This document shows, piece by piece, positions 1 to 10,615 of a DNA stretch of 64,000 bases (the stretch's first letter is position 1; each line of letters begins with the position of its first letter). Source of the DNA: CAVWXT01 sp963759115 (GTDB taxonomy: Bacteria; Planctomycetota; Planctomycetia; Pirellulales; Thermoguttaceae); the NCBI GenBank assembly GCA_963759115.1, contig CAVWXT010000006.1, forward strand, positions 682,001 to 746,000, in the 5' to 3' direction. Made by a program: the position numbers and the translations under genes. The notes under the pieces are model-generated. The model saw nothing but the letters and a program-made list of their open reading frames with translations. It did not search any database and was not told the DNA's origin.

Positions 1-86
1 CGCCAGACACGTTCCAGCGCCACAAGGTCGTCCCGGTAGCGGGCTTTTATCTGGGAACGTAACGCCATGTACTTGGTAGTGTTCAT
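1..86 (-). CDS. hypothetical protein, N-terminal fragment running off the window
   Basis: An ATG on the minus strand at 84-86 opens a frame without stops to the window edge. It begins MNTTKYMALRSQIKAR and continues with alternating acidic and basic residues that look like a helix. Only about 28 residues are visible, so no family can be assigned. It is divergent from dinD, with about 145 bp between them. The frame could also be chance. Confidence 0.4.
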   Translation of the reverse strand, partial: MNTTKYMALRSQIKARYRDDLVALERVW

Positions 87-232
87 GCCACTATTCTACC
101 TCTCGACACGACACAACACAAGGGTTTCGGATGGGGGAAACGTCAGAAAAGCCTTGCAATACTCACCGCATGGGAGTATCATAAGTCCACCGTAACGTGT
201 AATGCACATGCCACTACAGGATGGTATTTGTG

Positions 233-608
233 ATGAAAAGCGAGCTAATCAGACAGTTCCACGCCAGTTTTGAGCAAATGATGCATGTCGAAGAGGAGAC
301 GGGCACCGAGTTTTGGTTGGGTAGGGACTTGCAGCAGGCCCTTGGGTATCAAACATGGCGGAGCTTTGAACAGGTCATAGACAACGCCATAACTGCTTGT
401 CACAACGCCGGTTACAATCCAAACGATCATTTTGCCGAAGCAAGCAAGATGATCCCGCTAGGAAAGGGCGCGGAACGCGAGGTAGCCGATTTTATGCTTA
501 CTCGCTATGCGTGTTACCTGATCGCACAGAACGGCGATCCATCGAAAGCTCCTGTCGCGTTTGCACAAACCTACTTCGCCGTCCAAACGCGGAAGCAGGA
601 ACTAATCG
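233..608 (+). pseudogene. dinD: DNA damage-inducible protein D (dinD), 5' half, truncated by an IS
   Basis: The first ~125 residues match the conserved N-terminal half of DinD, a BRO-N-like protein of the SOS regulon. Recognisable blocks are FWLGRDLQQALGYQTW, a VIDNAITACHNAG block, and LTRYACYLIAQNGDPSKAP followed by FAQTYFAVQTRKQEL. The ATG at 233 is preferred over 221 because AGGATGG lies just before it. DinD is normally about 270-290 residues. Here the coding sequence stops making sense after the codons for QELIA, exactly where the IS4-family inverted repeat begins at 609. The remaining ORF to 718 is translated IS sequence. The 3' half is not found on the other side of the IS. No clear LexA box was seen upstream. 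Confidence 0.85.
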
Positions 609-2067
609 CAATACCGTTCAACGGATTAGAACGATGGCAGGTCGAAACTCTTTGGCTGGCTGGGGGTAATGACGATGCTCGGCCCTTTTTTTCGCCCAGC
701 AGCTCATCTTTCGTTTGATCACGCGTGGGTTGATTCGGTTACGGCGAGCGGGAAGTATTTCCTCGGCAATTTCCTCCAGCAGCGCCTGATACCACTGCCG
801 CAGGGCACAAGCGCTTTTCGGGCACTCGGGCAAGCGACATCGCAAGATGTTCAAGGTGGCGGTGAAAGAAATCCGTTGCGGATCAACGCGCTTCTGCAAG
901 GCCGCTTCGTACATCAGGACGCGCACAACGTAATGGCCCAAGAGGAGCCCGTAAATCTCTTGCAATACGCCGATGGTCGTTTGGCTCCGCAAGACCGGCC
1001 GCTCTCGTTGGTGGGTCTTCAACTCATCAATGGTCAGTTCCTCTTCCCAACGCTCGTGGTAAAGCTCGATCAGGGTCACGGCTGGGTCCAAGGTTTCATC
1101 CAGGAAGGTCGTCAGCAAACGGTGCATAACCTTGTTTCCGGGGCGGCCAGGATCATCGAAGGTGTACTCGATGATCCGCACCTCGATCCCGCCTTCGTCC
1201 TTTCGTCGATGACGAGCCGAGCGATACACCTTGGCCAGGTACGATCCATCGGAAAGACGGCGAATAGGCTGGAAAATAAGGCCGGTTTTGACTCGTGCCA
1301 GCAAATGCGCATGGCGATCCAACACCTCCTGAATGGTCTGATAACTGAAGAAACCGCGATCCCACAGCAGCAACATACCTTCCTTCAGGTGACGCAGCAG
1401 ATCGTGGGCCATGGTGACCTCGCCGATGCGAATGGATTTGATCAGACACCGCCACAACACATGGGTTCCCGTTTCGCACAACGCCAAAACCCGTGCCTGC
1501 GAATACGCGCCAGGAGCACGACCGCTGCCCGGTCTGCCGAAGACCCGTTCGTTCTCCGGCGTATCGGGAAGATCCAGGATGAACCCATCCAGCGCCATCA
1601 GACGCAATCCGCGGTAGAACGCTCCTGGGGTGTCAGGTTTGGCAAGCAACCGAACGACTGCATTAGCCAGCGCACGAAACGGTGCCAAGCCGATGCGTTT
1701 TCGGGCCTCACACAATGTCGATCGGCCGGGAGTGCCGTTCCGCCGAAACGGCTGCAACCAGCGAAAAACCTGCCGATAACAATCGCAGCAAAACAACCCC
1801 AGGGCAACCACGAACCAGACCATGAACCACCCTGGAAGGCGACGGCAGAAGCCCTTCGCTTTGCCGCATCGCTCCAAGATGGCTTCCACCTTGGCCCGCG
1901 GGATGATACGCTTCAGAGCACGGATTCGTTCTCGCGTCGGCCAAGACGCGAACTGGGCGACTTCCTTGTCGACCGAAATCATCGTAGCCTCCTTGCCAGA
2001 AAGGATTTGTGACAACCCAATCTTGGCGGGAGGCTACTTTTATTGAAAGATCAATTGAACGGTATTG
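609..2067 (-). mobile_element. IS4-family insertion sequence, 1459 bp, with 13-bp terminal inverted repeats
   Basis: CAATACCGTTCAA at 609-621 and its perfect reverse complement at 2055-2067 bound one transposase gene on the minus strand. The transposase stop codon lies inside the left repeat. No target-site duplication is visible: the left flank is dinD, the right flank is an unrelated membrane-protein gene, and the adjacent ~10 bases do not match. This suggests that an IS-mediated deletion or inversion followed insertion. Confidence 0.9.
618..1982 (-). CDS. IS4-family transposase
   Basis: DDE transposase of about 454 residues that would cut and paste the surrounding IS. The start at 1982 is chosen because AAGGAGG lies five bases upstream; a longer frame reaches 2015. 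Near the C-terminus YHERWEEELTIDELK fits the IS4 signature Y-(2)-R-(3)-E-(6)-K, which contains the catalytic Glu. Catalytic Asp candidates are in LMALDGFILDLPDT and LLLWDRGFFSY. The frame is intact and full length, so the element may still be active. Confidence 0.92.
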   Translation of the reverse strand: MISVDKEVAQFASWPTRERIRALKRIIPRAKVEAILERCGKAKGFCRRLPGWFMVWFVVALGLFCCDCYRQVFRWLQPFRRNGTPGRSTLCEARKRIGLAPFRALANAVVRLLAKPDTPGAFYRGLRLMALDGFILDLPDTPENERVFGRPGSGRAPGAYSQARVLALCETGTHVLWRCLIKSIRIGEVTMAHDLLRHLKEGMLLLWDRGFFSYQTIQEVLDRHAHLLARVKTGLIFQPIRRLSDGSYLAKVYRSARHRRKDEGGIEVRIIEYTFDDPGRPGNKVMHRLLTTFLDETLDPAVTLIELYHERWEEELTIDELKTHQRERPVLRSQTTIGVLQEIYGLLLGHYVVRVLMYEAALQKRVDPQRISFTATLNILRCRLPECPKSACALRQWYQALLEEIAEEILPARRNRINPRVIKRKMSCWAKKRAEHRHYPQPAKEFRPAIVLIR

Positions 2068-3838
2068 GGACTAGGCTTGCTGACGGCCGCACCGCTTTGG
2101 GTTCTGTGGGCCGATCCGCAGATGCACGGTATCCGGCCGCTGTGGGGCGCCGTGTTGGCAACCGAGGCCCTGACCATGGCCGCGATCGCTGCGCTGCCGC
2201 GGCGCGCGATCGGCGGCCCGCTTTCCAGCCTCTACCGCGTCCCCCTGTTGAACACAACGGAAGCCGTCGCGTCGGTTGCGCTGATCCTGACTGGCTGGGC
2301 AGCCTGGCATGATCGCCAGGCGGTCGCCCTGGAACATTCGCCCGCACTGCTGACCGCCACGGCGTGCATCGCCGCTTCCTACCTGTTTTTGGCGTGGCAA
2401 CGTCGTTTGCCCGGGGCAACGTGGGTCGGCTCGCTCGTGGTGATGGTCGGGCTGATTCACGCCGCAGTGTGGAACTATCCCGGCGTGGTCTGGCAGCCGT
2501 GGCTGACGGCGCTGTTGACGCATTCCACGCTGGCCGCGGCCGCCGCAGCCCTGCTGGGCCAATGGAGCAGGCGACGTGCGTCGGAAGGCACTGCCGAACG
2601 AGTCGGCCGCGTGCTGAGCACGCCGCTAGGCGACACGGCCATCGTATCGTCGATGTTGACGTTGCCGGTGCTGCCGCTGGTCTCGTGGCCGAGCACCGCG
2701 TCGCTGGCCGGTTGCCTGTACTGGCTGGCGGCAATTTGGCTGGTTATCGGCTGGCGGCGGCGCAGCGCTCTGTTGTTTGCCGCCCATCAATTCATGCTGG
2801 CGCTGGCGACCGGCGTGGCGACCGCCGCCTGGTTGAAGCATCAATCTTGGGTTGCGGAACTGCCCGGCGACCTGCTGCACCCCTACAGTCTCCAGGCGTT
2901 TGGGATCGCGTTGGGAGTGCTCTCGCTCGGGTGGATCATCGCCCGGATCGCACTTCGCGGCGACGCGACGGCCGAACAACTGCTCAATCCCGCCTGGCCG
3001 ACGGTTGATTGGATTCTGCGACACGCGTTGATCGTAACGCAGTTGGTGCTGGTTCTCATCTTCCTGACGCCCGGCATAGGCGAGGAATTGCAGGGAGGGA
3101 TTGGCGTTTCCAGCGCTTTTCGCCAGACGCAGCAAATGATCTGCGGCGGCGGGGCATGGCTCGTGCTGGGCACGTTGGCCGCGATGCTGATCGTCGCCCT
3201 TTGGCAGCGCTGGCGCAATGCGGAACTGCTGGGCACGCTGCTGCTGGCCGCCACGGCGCCGTGCCTCGTGGCGGGCCGGCTTGCCGGCGACCTGGCCGCG
3301 GCTTCGGCATTACGATGGGGGCTGGCCTGCTGTTTCCTTGTGCTCTCCGCGGCGCTTTGGGGGCGGAAACGGCTACTGACGGCTTGCCGGCAGGCCCGCA
3401 TGAACGTCGATCTCGATCGAAACGGATCGCGGATCGCGCACGGCGTTTCGTTGGCGACAACTGCTCTGCCGGTCATCGCCCTGACCGTGGTTGCGGCGAT
3501 CTGTCAATTCGGCGGCGTGAAGCCGGGAGGGCCGTTGGTTGACACCTTTTTCCATCGACTTGGCCCGAGTATCTCCTACCTTATACCGCTGGCGATGGTC
3601 ATATTGGGCATGGCGGGCCACGCCGTGCGCGAGTCATCGGCCGGCTATGCATTCTCCGCCGGGCTGGTTGCCGAACTGGCCGTTGCCCTGGGGTATTCCC
3701 TCGGCGTGGTGCTGGCGCCGAGGCCCTTCGGCACTGTCGAGTTGGTCACGCTCATCCAGTTGGCGACGATCACCGCCGCGGCGTGGGCGCTGGCCTGGCT
3801 GGTGGCGCGGCGGTGGATCAACGTGTGGCGCGAAGGGG

Positions 3839-3911
3839 AAAAAGGGGACAGTCCCCATTTGTGCGAAGCACCCTTCGGGCCGTTCCGGCAAATGGGGACT
3901 GTCCCCTTTTT
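3839..3911. repeat. 73-bp palindromic repeat inside a reading frame (family A)
   Basis: Two 23-base arms (3839-3861 and 3889-3911) are exact inverted repeats. Each arm itself contains the palindrome GGGGACAGTCCCC. The spacer GTGCGAAGCACCCTTCGGGC carries further complementarity. In the host frame it adds the peptide KGDSPHLCEAPFGPFRQMG and then TVPFF. The same element occurs in reverse orientation at 5532-5603. Confidence 0.9.
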
Positions 3912-5531
3912 CCGCCCGCAGGCCGTGCTCATGACCGTGCAACTGGGGATGGGAGTCACCGGCAACGCGGTGTTGATCGGCCTTGCCTTGTTCGCACTGG
4001 CGTTCGGAACTCCAGCGGGGCAAGACTGGACTGTCGCCGCCGGAATGCCGCTGGGGTGGATTGCGCTGGCTGGCTCGGTGGCTGCCGGGGTATTCCGCTT
4101 GGCACAACAACGCCGGCGACTGTCGGCCAACACCTTGGGGCTGATCGGCATGACGGCGCTGGGGCTGCTGGCGTGTACCGTATGTTGGATCTTGCCGGCA
4201 CTGAATGTTGATGCCGAGAGCGCCGTGTGGGGCTATCGCACCTTGATGCTCGGCTGGGCGATCTACGCCTTGTTCATCGCGTCGGCGACGTGGTGGGTCG
4301 TGGGGCTGCGGGCAGCACCCAATGCGCAGGGACCGCCGCAGGCCCTGGTTCAAGCCGCGGCCGTTTGGGTTCGCGCGGCGGGCATCCTGGCCGTATTGCT
4401 GGGGCTGAAAGCGGCGATTGCGGGGGCCGCGTTCGGGCACAATTATGAAGAACATCTCTGGGCGGCGGCGGCGATCGCCATTGCCAGCGGAGCGGGCGCC
4501 ACGATGGCCGTCTGGCTCCGCCGAGAAGGTTGGGCCTTCTCGGCGGGCCTGGGAACCAATCTCGCCGCGTCGCTGGTTGTGTGGTACTTCCATCGCAGCG
4601 CCGGTTTCGCCGACTGGTGGCTGAGGCTCGCCGAGGCCAATGTCATCGCAAGCTCCGCCGTGGCCCTGGCATGGCTGGCAGCCCGAAAACGGCTCTATCA
4701 ACTCCACGCGTTGACGCTGGGCGAGAGTCCGCTGCTGGCCACTCAGATTGGGCTGCCGGTGGCCGGCGTGATTGCCCTGTTGGCTCTTCCTGTTGCCTGG
4801 CTGGTGCGCTGGCCGACGCACCTGCCGGCGTGGCTGGCCCGCATGGCCGACGTGCCCGGCTGGCTTGCGCTGCTGCTGAGCGCTGCGGCCGTCGCGTGGT
4901 ATCTTGGCCGGGTTTCGTGCGGCAAGCTGACGCACGTCATCGGCGGCCTCGTTGCGGGGATCGGCGTGTTGGCGGCCTGCCACGCCGGCCGCGACGATTC
5001 GGCCGTGGACCGTTGGCTCGCCTATCATACGCTGACGACTGCCTGGGCGGCCGGCGCCCTAGCGGTGCTGGCGATCGCCTGGCTGGGAAGACGCTACGCC
5101 GAGCGCGGTTGGCGATGGCCGTTCATACCGCTGCGCTCGGGCGAAGTTCCCATGGAATTGCCGGCTGAAGCCGGCGCCGTGAACGCAATGGTTCAAGGCT
5201 GGGTGACTGCGGTCGGCGGCGCGGCATTCGCTCTTGCCGTGATGCACGCCGCCGACGATCGGGCCGGCGCGTGGTGGTCGATCTGGGCAGTCCTTTCGAT
5301 CAGCTTCACGGCGGCCCTGCTGGCCTTGTGGTTGCGGCTGCCGGCCTACGTGTTCATCTCGGGACTACTGCTCAACGCGGCTGGCGTGGTAGGTTGGCTG
5401 GCTTGGGGGCCGACGACACTTTCCGCCTTGCTGCAAGTCAACGTGCTGTGTTTGGCTGCCGGCTCGGTGGCCTGGTCGTTGCTCGCGGCGGCCCATCGAG
5501 ACGGCGTTCCGCACTGGGGCGTCGGGGATGG

Positions 5532-5603
5532 AAAAAGGGGACAGTCCCCATTTGCCGGAACGGCCCGGAGGGTGCTTCGCACAAATGGGGACTGTCCCCT
5601 TTT
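5532..5603. repeat. palindromic repeat (family A), inverted copy
   Basis: Reverse complement of the repeat at 3839-3911, with one base change in the spacer. Arms are 5532-5554 and 5582-5603. The reading frame of the host gene changes across this copy, so here the insertion disrupts the protein. Confidence 0.9.
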
Positions 5604-6690
5604 CCTGGCCGGACGCTCTGTTTTGCCCATTGGGCCGTCGGCGTCGCCGTGGGGCTCATGGCCATGTATGCGACCGCCGCCATCGTCGCCGACCTCTTCG
5701 GCCTGCGGCATCTGCACATCGACATCAGCCGGATGGATTGGATCGCCCTGGCCGCGACGGCCTTTGCGGTCGTCGTCTGCCTGTGGGACCCGAGGGCGAG
5801 ACTCGTGCTCGCGGGCCAGTACGTCCTCGGGCTGTCGGCGGCAGGAATGGCCCTCTGTGCGGCAGGTCTGGAGCCGCGGTTGTGGTGCTGGTGGGCCGCG
5901 TCTGCATTGCCGGCGTTTGTGATGGCCGCCGCCGCGCTCGGTTGGCTGCTGCCGCAGATGAGCTTGATTTGCAGGTTGTTGCGGATCCCGAATCCTCCCC
6001 GGCGCTGGCCCGTGGAATGGTTCCCACGGGCGCAAGTGCTCTTGATCGCCGCGTCTGCTGCACTGGGCACGTGGGTTTCGTTGGATGTGGCATTCGATGA
6101 AATTGGTGGCCAGCCTGCGCTCTTTGGCTTGGCAGGGCGGGTGGCTGGCAACTTGAGTGCAGTATTGGTGCTTGGGGCTGCGATGGTCATGGCCGCCCAG
6201 TCGGAGGTCCGCTGGCATTGGCGGATGTTGTGGCAATACGTCGCGTTCGCGGCGGCCGTGCTGATGCTGAGTTCCTTGGGTTGGGCCCGGCTCGACTTGA
6301 CGGCCGGCACACCGACGGGTGACGCCCCGTGGCTCCATGACAGCGTGGTCCTGATGGCGGCTGCCGTGCTCGTGACGCTCGCAACCGGACTCGGCCTGAG
6401 GTGCATCCTTCCGGGCACGAGTGATTGGATCGCGGCCGGCCGGCGAGCGGCGTTTATGCTGGGCGGTCTGTCGTTGGCGACGTTGGCCGCCGTGCTCGTG
6501 CAGGAGCGCGTGCTCTTCGAGCCCTCTGACACGGCATGGCTGGCGACTTGGGTGGCGCCCTGGGCGATTGCCGTGGTGGCGGCGGCGATGGTCGGCCTGG
6601 TCGCCGGCTGCCTGGCATGGGCCTTGGCCCCCGCGTGGGATCCGCTGCGACTAAGGATCGGCAAATCAACAAGTGTTGCGTTTCGGGATG

Positions 6691-6752
6691 TACTCCTCAC
6701 GCTCCGCGTGAGGTTTTGCGGCGACTCGGCCTCACGCGGAGCGTGAGGAGTA
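6691..6752. repeat. palindromic repeat (family B) with 23-bp perfect arms
   Basis: The arms 6691-6713 and 6730-6752 are perfect reverse complements, and each contains its own small palindrome, CCTCACGCTCCGCGTGAGG. It lies in the membrane-protein gene and coincides with loss of the frame, which ends at 6746. Confidence 0.88.
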
Positions 6753-7680
6753 CGACAGTAATTGATTCACCAGTCCTAAGCGACAGCGGCCGGACCGTGT
6801 ACGTCTACACGGCCGAGGCGCTCTGGCGCTGGCGGCCCTGCACCTGCGGGTTACCATGCCGGGGCTATTCGCGCTGGGGATCATCAGGACGTACTGGATG
6901 CTGATCGTCATGGTCATCGCGTTCTGCGGGGCCGGCTTGAGCGTGCTGTTCCAGCGCCGCCGGATGCCCATTCTCTCGGACCCCCTGGAGCGAACGGCCT
7001 TGCTGCTGCCCATCATTCCGCCGATGGGTTCCTTGTTCATCAAAAATTATGCCAATGCGGGGCTGTGGTTCCTGGGCAACTCGGGACCGGCCTTTTGGCT
7101 GCTGATGGGAGTTTTCTACGGTGTGATGGCTGTCAGGAAGCACTCGCTCAGGCTGGCCGCCTTGGGAATTCTGACCGGCAACCTGGGCCTCTGGGTGCTG
7201 TGGAACCGCTGCGGCTGGGGCTTCCTCGACCATCCGCAACTGTGGCTGATCCCGCTCGCACTGGCGGCCCTCGTGGCCGAACACCTTGACCGCCGCCGGC
7301 TCAACGAGTCGCAGCAATTGGCGATCCGATATCTCGCACTCGGCGTGATCTACGTCTCATCCACCACCGAGTTTTGGCGGGGCATCGGTCAATCGGCCGT
7401 CCTGCCGCTGGTGACGATCCTCCTGGCGGTGCTCGGCGTGTTGGCCGGAATCCTGCTGCGGGTACGATCGTTCCTCTACCTGGGAGTCACGTTCCTGGTC
7501 GTAGTCATCGGCCGGATGATCGTGTACGCGGCATTTGAACAGAGGCACATCTGGGTCTTCTGGGCGTCTTGCATCGTACTGGGCACGGCGATTCTCGCCC
7601 TGTTCGCCGTCTTCGAGAAGCGGCGTAACGACGTACTGGCGACCGTGGAACGATTCAAACAGTGGAAGCGGTGACCGCCA

Positions 7681-9265
7681 TCAGGCGATCCCGCCGATCC
7701 AAGCCACGTCGAGGGCATCCACGCCAATTGCGCGGCGCGAGCCGCGATAGCGAAGGGTCAGGTCCTCGCGTCGTTCGCTCAAGTTCCATAGCAGGACGCC
7801 CCCGGCGGTTGGATACCACGCGCAGACCACGGGGCTCTCGCCCTCGACGTACGGCGCCTTTTCCAGTTGCGGAAGCAGTTCTCGCTTCAGTTCCATCAGC
7901 TTGTCGAGCGATTCCGGCACGACGCGCATGCCGCCCGGCGAACCAGAAGACAATCGCGTGACGAACACCGTGCCGGGCGAACGAAGACTGCCGGCGGCGC
8001 GGGCGTCGGCATCGGAAAGGAAGGTGAACCCATCCGCGGCCGGCTCGGCGGTCACCTCGAACGGAATGCCCAGTGCCAGAAACAGGCTGTACGGGTTGTC
8101 GTCGCCGACGTATCGGGCGGCTTCGCCCCAAAAGTGCTTTAGCGGTCCGCGCGCCACGTGGCCGGCGATCCGGCCGTGCCACGCGGCGTGGCGTTTCATG
8201 GCCGGGCCGAGCGTCTGCCAATGCTCCCGCGGAAAGGCCGTGCTGCCGCTCATGAACATCGTGTTGCGAACGTCGCTGATCGTCGAGACGGCCAGCTTCG
8301 CCGCCATGTTGTTGGCCGAGAGCCGGTTGGCCGGAAAGGCCGTCGTCTCGCTATAGGCCAACTCCGGCCGGGCGAAGCGGCGATGGAAGAGCGAACTGAA
8401 TAGCTCGTTGGTCTTCCCCTTGATCGGGGCGAACGAGCGGTCGTCGAACATCAGTTCGCCCACGCGGAACGGCGCGTCGCGGTAGTCGGCCAGGCGGATG
8501 CCCGCCTTCTCCGCGCCGAGGTACATGATCATGTTGCCCAGTTGTACGCCGGGCGCGGCCTGCTGCTGCGCGGAAGCACGCGGTCAGTTGGTCGCAGGTC
8601 AACTCAACCCAGGCGCGGAGCACGGGCGTCAGCTCGCGCCGGGCGACGGCCTCCAGCAGTTCGGGCCACCGGGCCTCGTCATATCCGGCGCGGCGCAAAA
8701 ACTCTCGCTTGTGTTCGGCGCAGAAGCAGCCGCCAATCACGCCGGGGCCCCGCGCCAGGCGGAAGTCGTCGTCGAGGAAGACTCGTTTGACGCCGTCGGC
8801 CTCGATCAGCCGGAGTGCGGCGCAGTTTTCCTCGGTGGCTGGACTGTGCAGCGACGTACCGGCGTACGTTGTGCCATCCGGCCGCGTGCCGAGTTTCCAG
8901 TGTCGGGGCGGAGTGAGCGGCACGTCGCCGGAGGTTGCCCCCAGCGAATCGCCCGGATGCCCCAGCGGCAAGTTGATCAAGTGGGCGGCCATGCCCAGCT
9001 TTTCGGCCCGCCGGCGCCATGGCCGCGTCTTCTCCAGGGAATCGTACCAGTGACCGTAGAGGAAGCCGGTGAGCCAGACGTCGGATACGCCCGCACGATG
9101 GACAAGCTCCAGCAGTCCGGGATCGGCCTGGAGCACGTCGGGCGAGATCGAGAGATGGTACTTTCGCTCGACGGCCGGTGTCTGCTGGGCCATCGCCGGG
9201 GCCAGCCATGCGCCGGCCGCGATCGTCCCGCACGTCTGTAGGAACCCTCTTCGCGACGTTTTCAT
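7681..9265 (-). CDS. Tat-exported hydrolase-like protein, frameshifted
   Basis: The N-terminus TSRRGFLQTCGTIAAGAW is a twin-arginine signal, with a likely cleavage after AMAQ. The mature ~500 residues resemble the planctomycete secreted proteins annotated as putative glycoside hydrolases (TIM-barrel-like, with LIEADGVKRVFLDDDF), but no family signature is certain. The C-terminus is a beta-rich domain. One extra base near 8572 splits the gene: an N-terminal part reading through DQLTACFR and a C-terminal part resuming at QLGNMIMYLGAEKAG. The start at 9265 lies 5 bases after the stop of the upstream aldo/keto reductase, so the two form an operon. Confidence 0.65.
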
Positions 9266-9270
9266 GGACG

Positions 9271-10320
9271 CTATCCCAGCCACTGCGGGTTCTTCGCCGT
9301 GCCGTCAAACCGCTCGGTCGTCTTGAAGGGCTCGAACTGTCCCTCGCCGGCAGCCGCGGCGGTCCGCCGCAACAGGGCGGCCATCTGATCGGCATCGAGC
9401 GGCTTGAAGGTGCGGACCGCGCCGAGATCCTGCCGGAGGATCTCCATGCTGTCGATGCCGGCAATGACCGTCGACGTCGCCAGGCTCATGGCATAGTGGA
9501 GGCACTCGACCGGCTTGACGGCCTTGCTCTTGAGGATGGCCCCGCTGCCCATCGACTTCATGCCCAGCACGCCGATCTGCTCCTTCACCAGCAGGGGCAG
9601 CACCTGTTGGCTGAAACTGCGGAAATGGGCGTCCATCACGTTCAGCGGCATCTGCACGGCGTCGAAACGGAAGTTGTGCCGGCCGGCCACTTCCAGCATC
9701 CGCAAATGCACCAGCGGGTCCTTGTGGCCGGTGAAGCCGATATAGCGGACCTTGCCCATTTTCTGCGCGGCCAGCACGGCCTCCAGGGCCCCGCTGGCGG
9801 CGAAGATCCGGTCGGGGTCTTCCAGACGAATGATCTCGTGGAACTGCACGAGGTCGATGCAATCGGTCTGCAGCCGCTTGAGCGACTCGTCGATCTGCCG
9901 CGCGGCCGAGGTCTTGGTGCGGCCGTCGATCTTTGTCATCAGGAAGACCCTTTGGCGGTAGCCGTCCTGGAGGGCCTGCCCCATGCGGACCTCGCTGCCG
10001 CCGCTGTGGTAATCCCAACAGTTGTCCATGAAGTTGACGCCGCGGTCGATGGCCGTGCGAATGATGCGGATGCTCTCCTGTTCGTCCTTCTGCATGCCGA
10101 CGTGATACCCGCCGAGCCCGAGCAGCGAGACCCGCTCGCCGGTGCGGCCCAAGAGGCGGTAGATCATTTCGTCGCGGATCGTTTCATGGGGCGTCGCCAG
10201 TTGGGGCTGTTCCGCCGGCTCGGCGGCCGCGGCGACCGAACCGACCGAATCGAAGACCTGATCGGCGGCCAGTGGGGCAGCCGCGGCCAGCGCGGCCTTC
10301 AAGAAATCCCGGCGTTCCAT
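9271..10320 (-). CDS. aldo/keto reductase with Tat signal peptide
   Basis: A 349-residue periplasmic NAD(P)H-dependent oxidoreductase. The N-terminus ERRDFLKAALAAAAPLAAD is a twin-arginine signal. The AKR catalytic tetrad is readable: Asp in NFMDNCWDYHSGGSE, Tyr in WDYHS, Lys in FLMTKIDG and His in LVQFHEI. The fold continues with GFTGHK and VLGMKSMGSG. The start at 10320 is supported by AAAAGGAGA just upstream; the frame extends to 10554 but without a ribosome site. Planctomycetes carry many such exported AKRs, usually assigned to sugar or aldehyde metabolism; the substrate is unknown. It leads a two-gene operon. Confidence 0.9.
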   Translation of the reverse strand: MERRDFLKAALAAAAPLAADQVFDSVGSVAAAAEPAEQPQLATPHETIRDEMIYRLLGRTGERVSLLGLGGYHVGMQKDEQESIRIIRTAIDRGVNFMDNCWDYHSGGSEVRMGQALQDGYRQRVFLMTKIDGRTKTSAARQIDESLKRLQTDCIDLVQFHEIIRLEDPDRIFAASGALEAVLAAQKMGKVRYIGFTGHKDPLVHLRMLEVAGRHNFRFDAVQMPLNVMDAHFRSFSQQVLPLLVKEQIGVLGMKSMGSGAILKSKAVKPVECLHYAMSLATSTVIAGIDSMEILRQDLGAVRTFKPLDADQMAALLRRTAAAAGEGQFEPFKTTERFDGTAKNPQWLG

Positions 10321-10615
10321 CTCGTTCTCCTTTTCGCTGGTGGCTCGCGGGTCTGACGCTAGCATTGTAGCGAGACGGACAACCGCGAAACATCCGGTCC
10401 CTGCTGAGGTTGATCGGTTGGTCAACAGGTTGGCGGATTTCCAATTCCGGAGGCCGTCGAGCGGCCGGCCCTCGGGGGCTCCGATTACCGCCGCGGGTGG
10501 CCTTAGCGAGTGTGGCATTTCCTCGCCGCACCTTCGGGTGCCGACTTGTGCCACGGCAGAGTAATCAAATTACACTCTATGGTGGCAACACGTTGCTCGC
10601 GGAGGAGAAATTCAA

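Larger units (their letters stand above)
2068..7674 (+). pseudogene. giant polytopic membrane protein, 5' truncated and frameshifted
   Basis: About 1,850 residues of almost continuous Leu/Ala/Val/Trp-rich hydrophobic segments, probably several dozen transmembrane helices, separated by short Arg-rich loops. The native start is missing because the IS4 element abuts the gene at 2067. The frame runs uninterrupted to about 5530, changes across a palindromic insert (5532-5603), changes again across another (6691-6752), and shifts once more near 6822 before ending in FKQWKR at 7674. A first palindrome at 3839-3911 is read through in frame. Planctomycetes often encode very large uncharacterised membrane proteins of this kind. 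I do not recognise an enzymatic domain. It is convergent with the next gene, with a 6-bp gap. Confidence 0.75.

Noticed and set aside
669..2012. A 447-codon plus-strand ORF opposite the IS4 transposase
   Set aside because: It is the antisense of a gene with clear IS4 catalytic motifs and has no recognisable domains. GC-rich coding DNA often leaves such long antisense frames.
2051..6700. Long minus-strand ORFs across the membrane-protein gene
   Set aside because: Low-complexity Arg/Gln/His-rich translations, no ribosome sites, and the plus strand has continuous hydrophobic protein.
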